This document shows positions 16,098 to 24,809 of a DNA stretch of 64,000 nt, piece after piece (positions within the stretch are counted from its first letter, which is position 1; each line of letters starts with the position of its first letter). Made by a program: the position numbers and the translations under genes. Below the pieces are notes generated by a model. It was not told where the DNA came from. It was given only the letters and a program-made list of their open reading frames with translations, and did no database searches. This stretch comes from Parabacteroides sp900760525 (GTDB lineage Bacteria; Bacteroidota; Bacteroidia; Bacteroidales; Tannerellaceae): NCBI RefSeq assembly GCF_049860805.1, contig NZ_CP187555.1, positions 3,100,001 to 3,164,000 of the forward strand, read 5' to 3'.

Positions 16098-18740
16098 TTA
16101 TAACAGTTTAAAACGAACCCGCAATAGGATCTCCCCGGGCCGCAGATCATATTCGGTATAATAACGTCCTGTTTCGTTGAAAACAGTCGATACATAACGA
16201 CGTGTATTAAACAAATTCGTATAATCTAACCGAAATTCCACCTTTTTAAGCATATAAGATATATTCATATCGGCAAACCACATATTACGACTACCAGAAT
16301 GAATTGCGTCATTATAAAAGTGTTCGCATGATATTCCAGCTATCAACTTTTTTATTGGCAACCAACTGAATAAGAGTCGTTGGGAAAGTAACCATACCGG
16401 ATTAATATTCAATTTACTTTCCTGAAATAAACTTTTATTCCAGCTTCCCTGTATCTTATAATCCAGAATAAAATGCTGATTTATCTTTGTATGAAACTTA
16501 CCGCCTACAGATACTCTATGAGATTTATAACCAGATATCTCACCTTGCAAAATCTGTAAAGAACGATTGTAATGGTAATCGGCATTCAATGAAAAAGAAG
16601 AATTTATCGCTCCCAAATCCTTTCCGACCACCAGATTGGAAGACAATGACTGTGAATTATTGGGGATATGCAAAGTTGACTTTTGTGCCAAAATTCCTTC
16701 ATACAGATACTCACTTAACAAACGGACACGTGTATGTATATAGAAAGTAGTCAGTGAAGCAAACAAAGAGGAAAAAGGACTTTTATACCCCAATATCCAC
16801 CAGAGGGTATGTATTTTATAACGATCCCGCTCCCCATCATTCCTCATGAGATTCCGGTATGAAGTCATGACATTTCCGGTATACGCATTTCCAATACCCG
16901 AAATATCCTGAGTAAACGAATAATTCAAAGAAGAAGACAGATAGGCCGAAACCAGCTGTTCTAATACCAAAAACGGATCTACAAACAGGTAATGCGATGT
17001 ATTCCTCTTCCTCCCTATTGTTTTATCGTGCTCACGCACCAACAGATAGCGGACCGGACAGAAAAGATGAACATTAATGTTATCTCTCAACGCAAAACTA
17101 TGTGAAACATTCAATTTCCATTCATAATGTTCCCGCTTCAGATTATTTGAAAGCGAGTCGCCTCCGACCATCTCCATGCCGTTACCCTTCAAAAATAGAT
17201 TGCTTTGAAAATGTTGTATATGGGCATTGAAATCCAAAGAATAATTCTGTGTTACCTTTCCTTTCCGTCCGTACGTAAACGTATTAGCCGTTGTAAAATC
17301 CTTCATCATTGCATTTTGCCTCATCCCATCCATTGCCAATGAAGCCGAAGGGAATAGATTTTCATACAAAACAGGCAAAACATCCAATGTTTGAGACATA
17401 TCTTTATAACCGGCAAACGAGGTTATCTTCAACATATTCCTTTCATTCGTCTTTACCCACTCGAACTGATTACTAATCCCATATACCGGATTATCCAAAT
17501 GTTGGCGTATAGAGTCGCCTGTAAAAACGCGTCCATTTTCCTTATCCCAGTGTCCCTCTGCCCTGATACGGTTTTTTAAATAAAAATTATCCGTATTGGC
17601 CTTTAACTCTATTTCTGCATCCATTCTGTTCTGATACATATTGGAAAAATTACTTTCCTGTATCGTCAAGCTACTGTCACCGGGCAAATAATAATCGGTC
17701 ACCACATTACTTTCCCGCTTCGGTTCATCATAGGCATAATGAATATTCGTGCTTAAAGTATAATGTTTCTTCAATGCATGCAGATGATTAACCGTTCCGA
17801 TATGTGCATCATTAAACAGATACCGTTGCTGGCTGACTGCAGGTAGACGGGGTTTCAAAACACTGAGCCAATCCAGATCCTGCACCTCCGGTTCCGGATT
17901 ATACAAGCTATTCAATTCACCGGTAATATCCCGTCCAGAATTATCTCCTTTATAAACGCTCAAATCCTGCATCTTTTTGGAGAAATACATCCCGAGCAGC
18001 TCATTACTAAGTAATAACGGAGAAGCTCCCACCCCTAACTGTGCTGTAGCCATTAAGATACCTTTTGAGGATTTCTTCAATTTCAGGTTTATAGCGGCCT
18101 CTGAAGACGATTCATAATCTTTTAATGCCCTCACTGGTTGATGACGCTGAAGGACCTGAACCGTTGCCACATCATCCGGGTTCAAATTGTTTGTAGCTAT
18201 CCCATACCGATCCTTCAACATGTCCATATCTTCTATATAAAAACGATTTATCGGGTTATTCTGATAAAGAATCATTCCATTTTCCAGAACTTGTATCCCT
18301 GGCATTTTCTGAAGTACATCCTTTAATGTGCGGTCTGTTTCATCCGTAAATCGTTCGACATTATAATTCAAAGTGTCACCAGATTCATTAATCTTAGGAG
18401 CCACAACAATCACTTCCTTAATCGAAATCATCTCATTCCCAACCATAAAGTCAACAATCTGGCTTTTATTCGCTATATTTTTTGCAACTTTCTTCAAATT
18501 AAAACCGGTGACTGCAAGAGTAATACTATCTTGTTTGCCTTTATATACAATCTGATATTCCCCTTTTTCATCCGTTTGCGTATAAGCCAGAATCCTATTA
18601 CTTTTTAGCATTGATAAACAAACAGTTGCAGCCTCAACAGGCATTTTAGTTTTCTGTTCCGTAATAAAACCCTTAATTACGGTTTGAGAAAATAATGGCT
18701 GTGAGATTAAAAGTATATATAGAAATATATAATATTTCAT
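16098..18740 (-). CDS. Outer-membrane beta-barrel protein (TonB-dependent receptor-like) of the peptide locus
   Basis: 880 residues with an N-terminal signal peptide ending near LFSQ. Residues about 20-110 form a carboxypeptidase-regulatory-like beta sandwich (GFITEQKTKMPVEAATV). Then a TonB-box-like ISIKEVIVVAPKI and a plug-type segment (TLKDVLQKMPGIQV, RFYIEDMDML), then a long barrel with alternating aromatic strands ending in Leu-Leu. This arrangement fits the outer membrane beta-barrel proteins often found beside GLPGLI proteins. Last gene of the AT-rich minus-strand peptide operon. It could export, import or receive the peptide; the sequence does not decide. Not a SusC: no STN domain and no SusD partner. 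Confidence 0.8.
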   Translation of the reverse strand: MKYYIFLYILLISQPLFSQTVIKGFITEQKTKMPVEAATVCLSMLKSNRILAYTQTDEKGEYQIVYKGKQDSITLAVTGFNLKKVAKNIANKSQIVDFMVGNEMISIKEVIVVAPKINESGDTLNYNVERFTDETDRTLKDVLQKMPGIQVLENGMILYQNNPINRFYIEDMDMLKDRYGIATNNLNPDDVATVQVLQRHQPVRALKDYESSSEAAINLKLKKSSKGILMATAQLGVGASPLLLSNELLGMYFSKKMQDLSVYKGDNSGRDITGELNSLYNPEPEVQDLDWLSVLKPRLPAVSQQRYLFNDAHIGTVNHLHALKKHYTLSTNIHYAYDEPKRESNVVTDYYLPGDSSLTIQESNFSNMYQNRMDAEIELKANTDNFYLKNRIRAEGHWDKENGRVFTGDSIRQHLDNPVYGISNQFEWVKTNERNMLKITSFAGYKDMSQTLDVLPVLYENLFPSASLAMDGMRQNAMMKDFTTANTFTYGRKGKVTQNYSLDFNAHIQHFQSNLFLKGNGMEMVGGDSLSNNLKREHYEWKLNVSHSFALRDNINVHLFCPVRYLLVREHDKTIGRKRNTSHYLFVDPFLVLEQLVSAYLSSSLNYSFTQDISGIGNAYTGNVMTSYRNLMRNDGERDRYKIHTLWWILGYKSPFSSLFASLTTFYIHTRVRLLSEYLYEGILAQKSTLHIPNNSQSLSSNLVVGKDLGAINSSFSLNADYHYNRSLQILQGEISGYKSHRVSVGGKFHTKINQHFILDYKIQGSWNKSLFQESKLNINPVWLLSQRLLFSWLPIKKLIAGISCEHFYNDAIHSGSRNMWFADMNISYMLKKVEFRLDYTNLFNTRRYVSTVFNETGRYYTEYDLRPGEILLRVRFKLL

Positions 18741-18749
18741 TCACAATAA

Positions 18750-18929
18750 TTATTTACGATTCTGACAATGTTCTTCATATATAAATAATAATATAGCAAA
18801 ATCTCTCAGCATATTAATACTAAGGCGATACAGTATCTTCCCATTCTTTAACTGATAGGATAAAATCCTATGAAAACCTATATCATCAGCTTTCTTACAA
18901 ATCTCCAACATAGAAATAACATCTTTCAT
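18750..18929 (-). CDS. Small hypothetical protein in the peptide operon
   Basis: 59 residues from the ATG at 18929 (MKDVISMLEICKKADDIGF); a GTG at 18950 would add seven. It ends nine bases before the outer-membrane protein's start and is in the same orientation as its neighbours. It is charged with a mildly hydrophobic stretch (LRDFAILLFIYEEHC), no signal peptide and no GG leader. I do not recognise it. The tight spacing supports translation, but the AT-rich context makes a chance frame possible. Confidence 0.45.
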   Translation of the reverse strand: MKDVISMLEICKKADDIGFHRILSYQLKNGKILYRLSINMLRDFAILLFIYEEHCQNRK

Positions 18930-19064
18930 TAATATAATTTTTTCTCTCACAAGACAAAACGAATATGTTTACCATAATAAGCAGCAATCATTTATAAGCT
19001 GGTAAGAGTGCTATACATTACGTAAGATTATTCCCATAGAACTAATCTCACCACTCAAAATTAA

Positions 19065-20654
19065 TCAATAATTCGCAATAACTGATAGAATATCTCCGTC
19101 TGATAATAACAAAGGCAAGTCTTTAAAATTATAAACAGAAGGAAACTTCTTATTGTTAATAAAGATCGATGGCACAAAATCGACTCTATTTTCTCTTATC
19201 CATTTAAAATGTTTTTCAAATAAATTAGAAGAAATAGCATCATCAATAGTAACATTATATATATTTAATTTTTCATTCATACACCACATTTTAAGCAAAT
19301 AAAAAGCTCTACATTTATCCTTCATATATTCAGCAATAATTGCTTTAAACACCGTACACTTATCCAAATTATAATTCATACAATAGAAGCGAATATTCCA
19401 CTTTATATTAAAATTTTTATTTTCTATTATATTTATCAATAACTCTACCAAACTCTTACAATGTTTACATGATTCACTTATAACAGTTGTAAGCACACAA
19501 TTAGAATTCAAATTTCCAAAACAAATGTCATCTACAGAAAAATTCATTAAATAATTATTTTGCAATCGATATACAATTTCAAATATTTGAGAATTACGTT
19601 TAAATCTCATTGATTTTATCTTGATATCCAAATTAAGCATGCGTTCTTCAAAGATAGAACGAACCAACATCACAAAAGCAAATACATTTATATAAATAAA
19701 ACAAAGCAATAATAAAGTTTTATATGACACAAAAAACGCTCTTGTTAACATAAGATTATAGGAAATAAATAATCCCCACATCATTGATATAGCCACTAAA
19801 CAAAAAGGACACCATTTATGAATAACAAACTTTTGGTAAATCAAAGAATATAGAGTATAAGGTAATGAACATATTGCTATTATATATAAACTATTCAAAT
19901 AAGATTCTTTATCTACAATTATTGGCAAAATAAAAAGCATCAAAGTAGTTGCAAGAAAATAACTCAATCCAATTTCTCCTAACGATATTTTCCCAAACAA
20001 CATCGATGATTTAGAAGACAGAACTGCATTACAATCTATATTTTTACCCATTTTACAAATATTCTCAGTAAATCTATCTTCAAGATGTAACTCATGTCGG
20101 TTTATAAACCAAGTTACTGCAACTCCAATTATACTAATTATCAATGGTAGCAGACAAATTAAAAAGCCTAATAAACAGCATAACATAGCATACATCAATA
20201 CAATCAACAATACACAAACTACAATAATATTATTTTTCACTTTATCAAGATTAAATATATTATTTCTTTTATAGTTCGTATTACTTTCTATTTCTAAAGA
20301 TATTTTAGACCATTTACTCAAGAACTCTTTTTTAGCTATTGTTACTTTCTTATTCAAATTAAAATCATAATAATAAATTTGATTATTTGTAGCAAAATCT
20401 AATATCACAAAATTTCCACCATTTATAGTATTTAAATGCAAAAGACTATTTCCCTGCTTTAATAAATCTTCATATTCCAGTTTATATACAAAATGTGGAA
20501 TATCTAACAATGTCAAAGTATCAGAAATTGACGCTAAAGAAGGAAAATCAGGATGAGAACATAATAACTCATATATGAAATTTTTCTTAACCTTATAACC
20601 TCTAATTCTTATTAAATTAACAATTGGTAAAACAACCGAGTCTATATCTTTCAT
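19065..20654 (-). CDS. C39-like / VKOR / thioredoxin fusion, probable peptide disulfide-forming enzyme
   Basis: 529 residues in three parts. Residues 1-125 resemble the C39 peptidase fold of bacteriocin exporters (HPDFPSLASISDTLTLLDIP), but no Cys sits at the catalytic position and the catalytic His position is Asn81 in INGGNFVIL, so it should not cut. Residues about 142-335 are a multi-pass vitamin K epoxide reductase domain with the loop pair C200/C208 and the active motif CPFC (282-285). Residues about 370-529 are thioredoxin-like with CKHC (396-399) and a VPS cis-Pro near 495. By family, VKOR with thioredoxin uses quinone to make disulfides in exported proteins. Sitting after a six-Cys GG-leader peptide, its likely substrate is that peptide. 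Very AT-rich. Confidence 0.85.
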   Translation of the reverse strand: MKDIDSVVLPIVNLIRIRGYKVKKNFIYELLCSHPDFPSLASISDTLTLLDIPHFVYKLEYEDLLKQGNSLLHLNTINGGNFVILDFATNNQIYYYDFNLNKKVTIAKKEFLSKWSKISLEIESNTNYKRNNIFNLDKVKNNIIVVCVLLIVLMYAMLCCLLGFLICLLPLIISIIGVAVTWFINRHELHLEDRFTENICKMGKNIDCNAVLSSKSSMLFGKISLGEIGLSYFLATTLMLFILPIIVDKESYLNSLYIIAICSLPYTLYSLIYQKFVIHKWCPFCLVAISMMWGLFISYNLMLTRAFFVSYKTLLLLCFIYINVFAFVMLVRSIFEERMLNLDIKIKSMRFKRNSQIFEIVYRLQNNYLMNFSVDDICFGNLNSNCVLTTVISESCKHCKSLVELLINIIENKNFNIKWNIRFYCMNYNLDKCTVFKAIIAEYMKDKCRAFYLLKMWCMNEKLNIYNVTIDDAISSNLFEKHFKWIRENRVDFVPSIFINNKKFPSVYNFKDLPLLLSDGDILSVIANY

Positions 20655-20680
20655 GATTTTATCAGATTTTCATATCGTAA

Positions 20681-20812
20681 TCAAAAAGGATGTGTAAAAG
20701 TATATGTCACAATAAACTTGATCTTTCAACTAACACTAAGTATTTGTGATCAATAATATATACAAACATGTTCAATTTCAGAACAACAAGATAGCAACTT
20801 TTAACACATCCT
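20681..20812 (-). terminator. Terminator-like long stem between the peptide gene and the VKOR gene
   Basis: On the minus strand, AGGATGTGTTAAAAGT (20812-20797) pairs with ACTTTTACACATCCT (20701-20687), a 15-bp stem with one bulged base and a 95-base loop, followed directly by TTTTTGA. It lies 45 bases past the peptide stop. It probably ends most transcripts there, so that the small peptide is made in excess over the processing proteins. Confidence 0.6.
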
Positions 20813-20856
20813 CTTTTTAAGATCAAAGCAAACCATGCATCACGTTTAGCAATTAA

Positions 20857-21039
20857 TTATCTCTCACAATTTCTAGAGCAATCTAATTTAAAACCACAAT
20901 GCCCTTTCTCAGAGCCAACATTTGCACCATTACAAGCTTCGCAACTAAGATTATTATTGTTTGCTATTATAAATAGCTGATTACAATAATCACCACCCTT
21001 AATTGCCTTCATTTCTTCTCTTGAAAGTTCTCTTTTCAT
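20857..21039 (-). CDS. Six-cysteine secreted peptide precursor with double-glycine leader
   Basis: 60 residues from the ATG at 21039; an ATG at 21063 would add eight. The leader MKRELSREEMKAIKGG has the hydrophobic and acidic spacing and terminal Gly-Gly of bacteriocin-type leaders and resembles the GG-Bacteroidales natural product precursor family. Cleavage after Gly16 would release a 44-residue core starting DYCNQL with six Cys (core positions 3, 17, 20, 32, 38 and 42), enough for three disulfides, and no other striking motif. It lies between the GLPGLI gene (36 bases upstream) and the VKOR fusion. No peptidase-type ABC exporter is in the neighbourhood, so cleavage and export must be done from elsewhere. 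Activity (bacteriocin, signal or other) is unknown. Confidence 0.8.
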   Translation of the reverse strand: MKRELSREEMKAIKGGDYCNQLFIIANNNNLSCEACNGANVGSEKGHCGFKLDCSRNCER

Positions 21040-21075
21040 AACATTAATAATTTTACAATACATCAACTTTACACA

Positions 21076-22026
21076 CTAGTTAATCTCTAATTCTTCAAAT
21101 AGCCTCCTATCTATATCAAAGTTAGTAGAAAGAACACCATCCGAATCCAAATAATTACGAATATACTTTTTCTTAAATTCTAAAGTTCTTATCCGTTTGC
21201 GATCAATATCAAAATACTGATCTTTCAATATGTTTATAGGAAAATCATTCAAAGCCTGCAAACCTATTGTCTGAAAAGCAAATGCTCCGTTATCAACTTC
21301 AACCTTTAAGATTAAGCCTGGAAGCCCATACAATTTCCAAGGACCATCCTGTATCGGAATTTCCGGAGTAAACCAAGCAATATATTGCCTACCTCGAAAA
21401 GTCGTTTCCGCTTTTTGACAAACATAGCCTAAAATAGCCATTGTATCTTCATTCAAATTCCACGATTGGGGGCAGACTTCATCTATACATTTGTAAGCCG
21501 CATTCATATCTCCATCAACAATCATGACATACTGTTTCTGTTTATTCTTATATACCTTAGATGTTTCTCCCTTATTAGACAATTCCCGATAAACCCCATT
21601 TCCCTGTTTTCGCAAATCTTCTATCTCATTTACCCTCATTCCTTGCCTGATAAGTTTAGTCTTATATCTGATTTTTTCACCTTCGGAAGCATAGACAGAA
21701 TCCCGCATAAATCTATTTTGATCATAATAAACAGAATATTTAAGACCGACATCCAGAGTAAAAGTGTCAATTACTTGCTCCTTTACTCCCTCATTCAAAC
21801 AGTAGTGAGTAAACTCATACCAGCAACGCAAAGTCGCTTTATCCAAAACCTGTTTCTTCAATTTTCCTTCTATACGATCTGATGTACTTTTTGATATCAC
21901 AAATTGCGGATACATATCGGTACAAATAGTAAGGAAAAAGACAATTGCCAATAAAGATTTTATTTGCCTGTGAAATATAGAATATCCTTTAATGGATGCT
22001 ATTTTAGAAATCCTTAAACTTATCAT
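21076..22026 (-). CDS. GLPGLI family protein
   Basis: 316 residues with an N-terminal hydrophobic signal (SLLAIVFFLTI, residues about 25-35), therefore exported. The family motif is present as WKLYGLPGLILKVE near residue 240. Cys pairs occur in CWYEFTHYC and CIDEVC. GLPGLI proteins are Bacteroidetes proteins of unknown function, often encoded beside outer-membrane barrels. First gene of the operon GLPGLI, peptide, C39-VKOR-thioredoxin, small ORF, outer-membrane barrel. Its exported nature suggests a periplasmic or surface role in handling or sensing the peptide (inference). Confidence 0.85.
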   Translation of the reverse strand: MISLRISKIASIKGYSIFHRQIKSLLAIVFFLTICTDMYPQFVISKSTSDRIEGKLKKQVLDKATLRCWYEFTHYCLNEGVKEQVIDTFTLDVGLKYSVYYDQNRFMRDSVYASEGEKIRYKTKLIRQGMRVNEIEDLRKQGNGVYRELSNKGETSKVYKNKQKQYVMIVDGDMNAAYKCIDEVCPQSWNLNEDTMAILGYVCQKAETTFRGRQYIAWFTPEIPIQDGPWKLYGLPGLILKVEVDNGAFAFQTIGLQALNDFPINILKDQYFDIDRKRIRTLEFKKKYIRNYLDSDGVLSTNFDIDRRLFEELEIN

Positions 22027-22754
22027 CTTATTGAATATTATTTTTTACATAAAAATCGTACTAAAAAGTAAACCTCTACATAACAAAAACATCATATTTA
22101 TATCTAAGACACATTATAAATATAACTTCTCCATTAATGTAACCGGAAAGGACAATGGTATTTTTATCATAATAATAGTTTTGGCAAGTCATAATTATGA
22201 TTTTTCAAAACTACAACTATAAAACAGAGGATAAGCATTCGTCAACACAAGATCAGTTCTCTTAGCACCCAACAACTCAGTTTATTTCCGTTAAGATAAG
22301 ATGTAAAAACAAAAGCCCTTCATCACATCGGGTATTTTCACGTTCAACAGCTCCCGATTGAACGTAATATAAATAAAGAGGTGTGGAAACTGTCGATATA
22401 CTCATTGGGGCTCTGGAAAACCCAAAGAATGATGATTTATCGGCATTGCCAACCATCCGGAGTCGCACATATCCAAAAAACAATTTGACAATATGATAAA
22501 TTGTCAGATTTACTATCCTCAGATTCGTCCGTATGCGTCCATTTCCCGGAATGGTTGCAAATAGGAGAAGGAAACAGGGTTTGCAATTGTCATTTTGTTC
22601 GCAAGACCATTGGAAAGTTTTTTTCCTGTCGCCGGAAAACCGGAATAGTGCAGAAGAATAAATCGGAGTATCGGTCGGAAGAGCATATTTCTGTCAAAAC
22701 GTCAATCACAAAAAGGCTTCCCTGTAAGGCTTGTGAGGTGTTAAAATAGTATTC

Positions 22755-22777
22755 AAAGGCCTTTCGGGAGCCTTTTT
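22755..22777 (+). terminator. Terminator-like hairpin
   Basis: AAAGGC (22755-22760) with GCCTTT (22770-22775), followed by TT and AT-rich sequence. No clear gene upstream. Confidence 0.4.
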
Positions 22778-22806
22778 ATAACCTCTTTTTCTTTGTTTCA
22801 GCCAGT

Positions 22807-22891
22807 CCGGTAAAATCATCTAAATGATTTTCCGGATTCATACTGATAGTTTGCATGAAACATCCAAATGATTTTGGAAAATCATTTGGAT
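22807..22891. repeat. Cluster of AAATGATTTT palindromes
   Basis: A perfect 14-bp inverted repeat (ATCCAAATGATTTT, 22862-22875, with 22878-22891; two-base loop) follows a related dyad at 22807-22835 built of AAAATCAT and ATGATTTT arms flanked by CCGG. Further partial copies of the word follow to about 22920. This resembles a REP-type cluster. Confidence 0.75.
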
Positions 22892-23109
22892 CATTTGAAA
22901 AACCATTTAGATGATTTAAAGAAAAGGGTGCAAAAACAAGTGGGCTTTAGACTGAAAAGCATAAAAACAGGAATATACATGTTAGCAAAAACGTTCAAAA
23001 CAAAACGATTTGACAGCAAATAGCACATATTTACAACAAATCAAGTAGCAAGATGCTTTTCCCCTTGAGGGAAAAAACAATGGTTCAAATATCCTCAATT
23101 ATAAACCTG

Positions 23110-23635
23110 AAATGATGATTTATCCGTTACTTTTGGCTTGATCCAAAAGTAACCAAAAGATCAAGGCTTAACCGTCCGGTCTACTCCGGGTAAAGGTTCC
23201 GCTGTCGCCTGCGAAACTCGCTTCGCTCAAACAGCGCAGGCTCCGGACGCTACACCTTTTCCCTCCGCTTGACGACCGTCCGCTTAGGCCTTTCTTAGAA
23301 AGCTGCGCTTTCTCTTAGGATTGCCGACACCGACAGATCTTTTGCGGCCCCGTGCGGGGCACGGGGACAAGCCTGTTCCCGCACTTGATGCGGGATCGCA
23401 GGAAAACTGCCGGTATCGGCAATCCCCAAAGAGCTGTCAGGCTCTATCTCCGGCCTAAGCTGGTGAGCGTTAAGCGCAGTGACCGCAGTGAGCATCCGGA
23501 GCGTCTGCTGTTTAAGCGAAGCGAGTTTCAGACGCGACAGCGAACGAAGGGAACGAAGTAGCGAGACAGCTTAAACCTTGAACTTTTGGTTACTTTTCTT
23601 TCAAGAGAAAAGTAACAGGTAATTCATCATTTACC
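23110..23635. mobile_element. MITE-like non-coding element with long terminal inverted repeats
   Basis: Subterminal 27-bp repeats (23145-23171 and 23571-23597) match at 25 of 27 positions in opposite orientation. Each overlaps a 28-base hairpin built from GTTACTTTT arms (23126-23153 and 23589-23616). Outside them are AAATGATGATTTAT (23110-23123) and TCATCATTTACC (23624-23635), words shared with the element at 58.4 kb. The 400-base centre is GC-rich and codes for nothing recognisable. Small size, inverted ends and lack of a transposase suggest a non-autonomous element. Confidence 0.65.
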
Positions 23636-23678
23636 GGAGATACCAATAATTTATATTTATATGACAATTCACATTTTT

Positions 23679-24668
23679 TTATCTTTCAAAACAAGCATCA
23701 AAAGCATGCGCCGACGGCTGGAAATCCACCTGTTTGACAAAAGCGCAGGATTCGCGTGCTCCATGTTCGCGATCCATACCGCTATCTTCCCACTCTACCG
23801 AGAGAGGACCTTGATAGCCTGCATCGTTCAGAGCACGGATGATTTCTTCAAATTGGATCTTACCACGCCCCAGGCTACGGAAATTCCAAAAACGACGGGC
23901 ATCTCCGAAAGTGGAATGACCGCCAAACACGCCGATCTGTTTCGGGCTATCGCTCCAATACACATCTTTCATGTGTACATGGAAAATGCGATCCGGGAAT
24001 TGATTGATAAAGTCTACATAATCTACTCCCTGATATCCCAAATGGCTCGGATCGTAGTTAAAGCCGAAAGCCGGATGATAACCGATAGCTTCAAGAGCTT
24101 TACGGGTGGAATAAGTATCGAATGCGATCTCGGTCGGATGCACTTCGAGGGCGAAACGGATACCTAACTTTTGATATTCGTCTAAAATCGGGATAAAACG
24201 CCGGGCAAAATCAGCATACCCTTCATTAACCATCTCATCGGTAACAGGAGGAAAAGAATAGAGCCATTGCCATATCGAACTTCCCGTAAAGCCGGCTACA
24301 GTATCGATTCCCAACATTTTAGCGGCATGGGCTGCCTGGATCATATTTTCGGCTGCCCGTTGATGTACCCCTTCGGGATCACCATCTCCCCAGATATAAT
24401 CAGGCAATACGGATTTATGCCGCTGATCGATATTATCACATATAGCCTGGCCAATCAGATGATTCGAAATACAAAACAATTTCAAATCGTACTTATCGAG
24501 CGTAGCTTTGATATTCCGATAATACTCAGGATCTGTCCGCCGGACATCCAAATGAGAAGGTAAACCTAATTCAACACCATCAAAACCAAATGATTTTGCT
24601 TTCTCACAAACAATTTCCAGTGGTAAGTCTCCCCACTGCATCGTACATAATGTTACAGGACGTGCCAT
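23679..24668 (-). CDS. Sugar phosphate isomerase/epimerase family protein
   Basis: 329 residues, xylose-isomerase-like TIM barrel. Metal-ligand landmarks: FGFDGVELGLPSHLD early in the barrel, FALEVHPTEIAFD (Glu ligand), FNYDPSHLGYQGVD (Asp-His), IFHVHMKDVYW (His-His-Asp) and LSVEWEDSGMD (final Glu). These are the metal ligands of the family, so it should be catalytically competent on a keto- or aldo-sugar or inositol-like substrate; the substrate is not determinable. No signal peptide. A -7-like TATATTTG on the minus strand (24712-24719) lies 44 bases upstream. Monocistronic, beside the repeat-rich gap. Confidence 0.85.
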   Translation of the reverse strand: MARPVTLCTMQWGDLPLEIVCEKAKSFGFDGVELGLPSHLDVRRTDPEYYRNIKATLDKYDLKLFCISNHLIGQAICDNIDQRHKSVLPDYIWGDGDPEGVHQRAAENMIQAAHAAKMLGIDTVAGFTGSSIWQWLYSFPPVTDEMVNEGYADFARRFIPILDEYQKLGIRFALEVHPTEIAFDTYSTRKALEAIGYHPAFGFNYDPSHLGYQGVDYVDFINQFPDRIFHVHMKDVYWSDSPKQIGVFGGHSTFGDARRFWNFRSLGRGKIQFEEIIRALNDAGYQGPLSVEWEDSGMDREHGARESCAFVKQVDFQPSAHAFDACFER

Positions 24669-24809
24669 GTTTTTCGTTCTTTTTTAAGGTTAATACATTG
24701 TGTCTATTCGACAAATATAAAATATATTTTTAAATTTATCCACTAATATTTTTTATTTCTGAATATTTATCTTTCCTTTGCAGCATTACAGAAACTAAAA
24801 AGCTTAGCT

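Larger units (their letters stand above)
22027..23678. other. Long gene-poor region with repeats
   Basis: About 1.65 kb without a convincing gene. Short open frames at 22277-22483 (minus) and 22501-22749 (plus) have no motif, no neighbours and no clear start signals. The region holds a terminator-like hairpin at 22755-22777, palindromes of the word AAATGATTTT at 22807-22891, and a GC-rich MITE-like element at 23110-23635. Base composition changes abruptly from AT-rich (operon side) to GC-rich (element), as in a patchwork of insertions. Confidence 0.6.

Noticed and set aside
21992..22222. Plus-strand frame MDAILEILKLIILL
   Set aside because: AT-rich low-complexity frame overlapping the start of the GLPGLI gene; likely chance.
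22277..22749. Two small ORFs of 68 and 82 residues in the gap
   Set aside because: No motifs, neighbours or clear start signals; the region is repeat-rich and probably non-coding.
23295..23561. Short frames inside the MITE-like element
   Set aside because: GC-rich chance frames without homology within a repeat.
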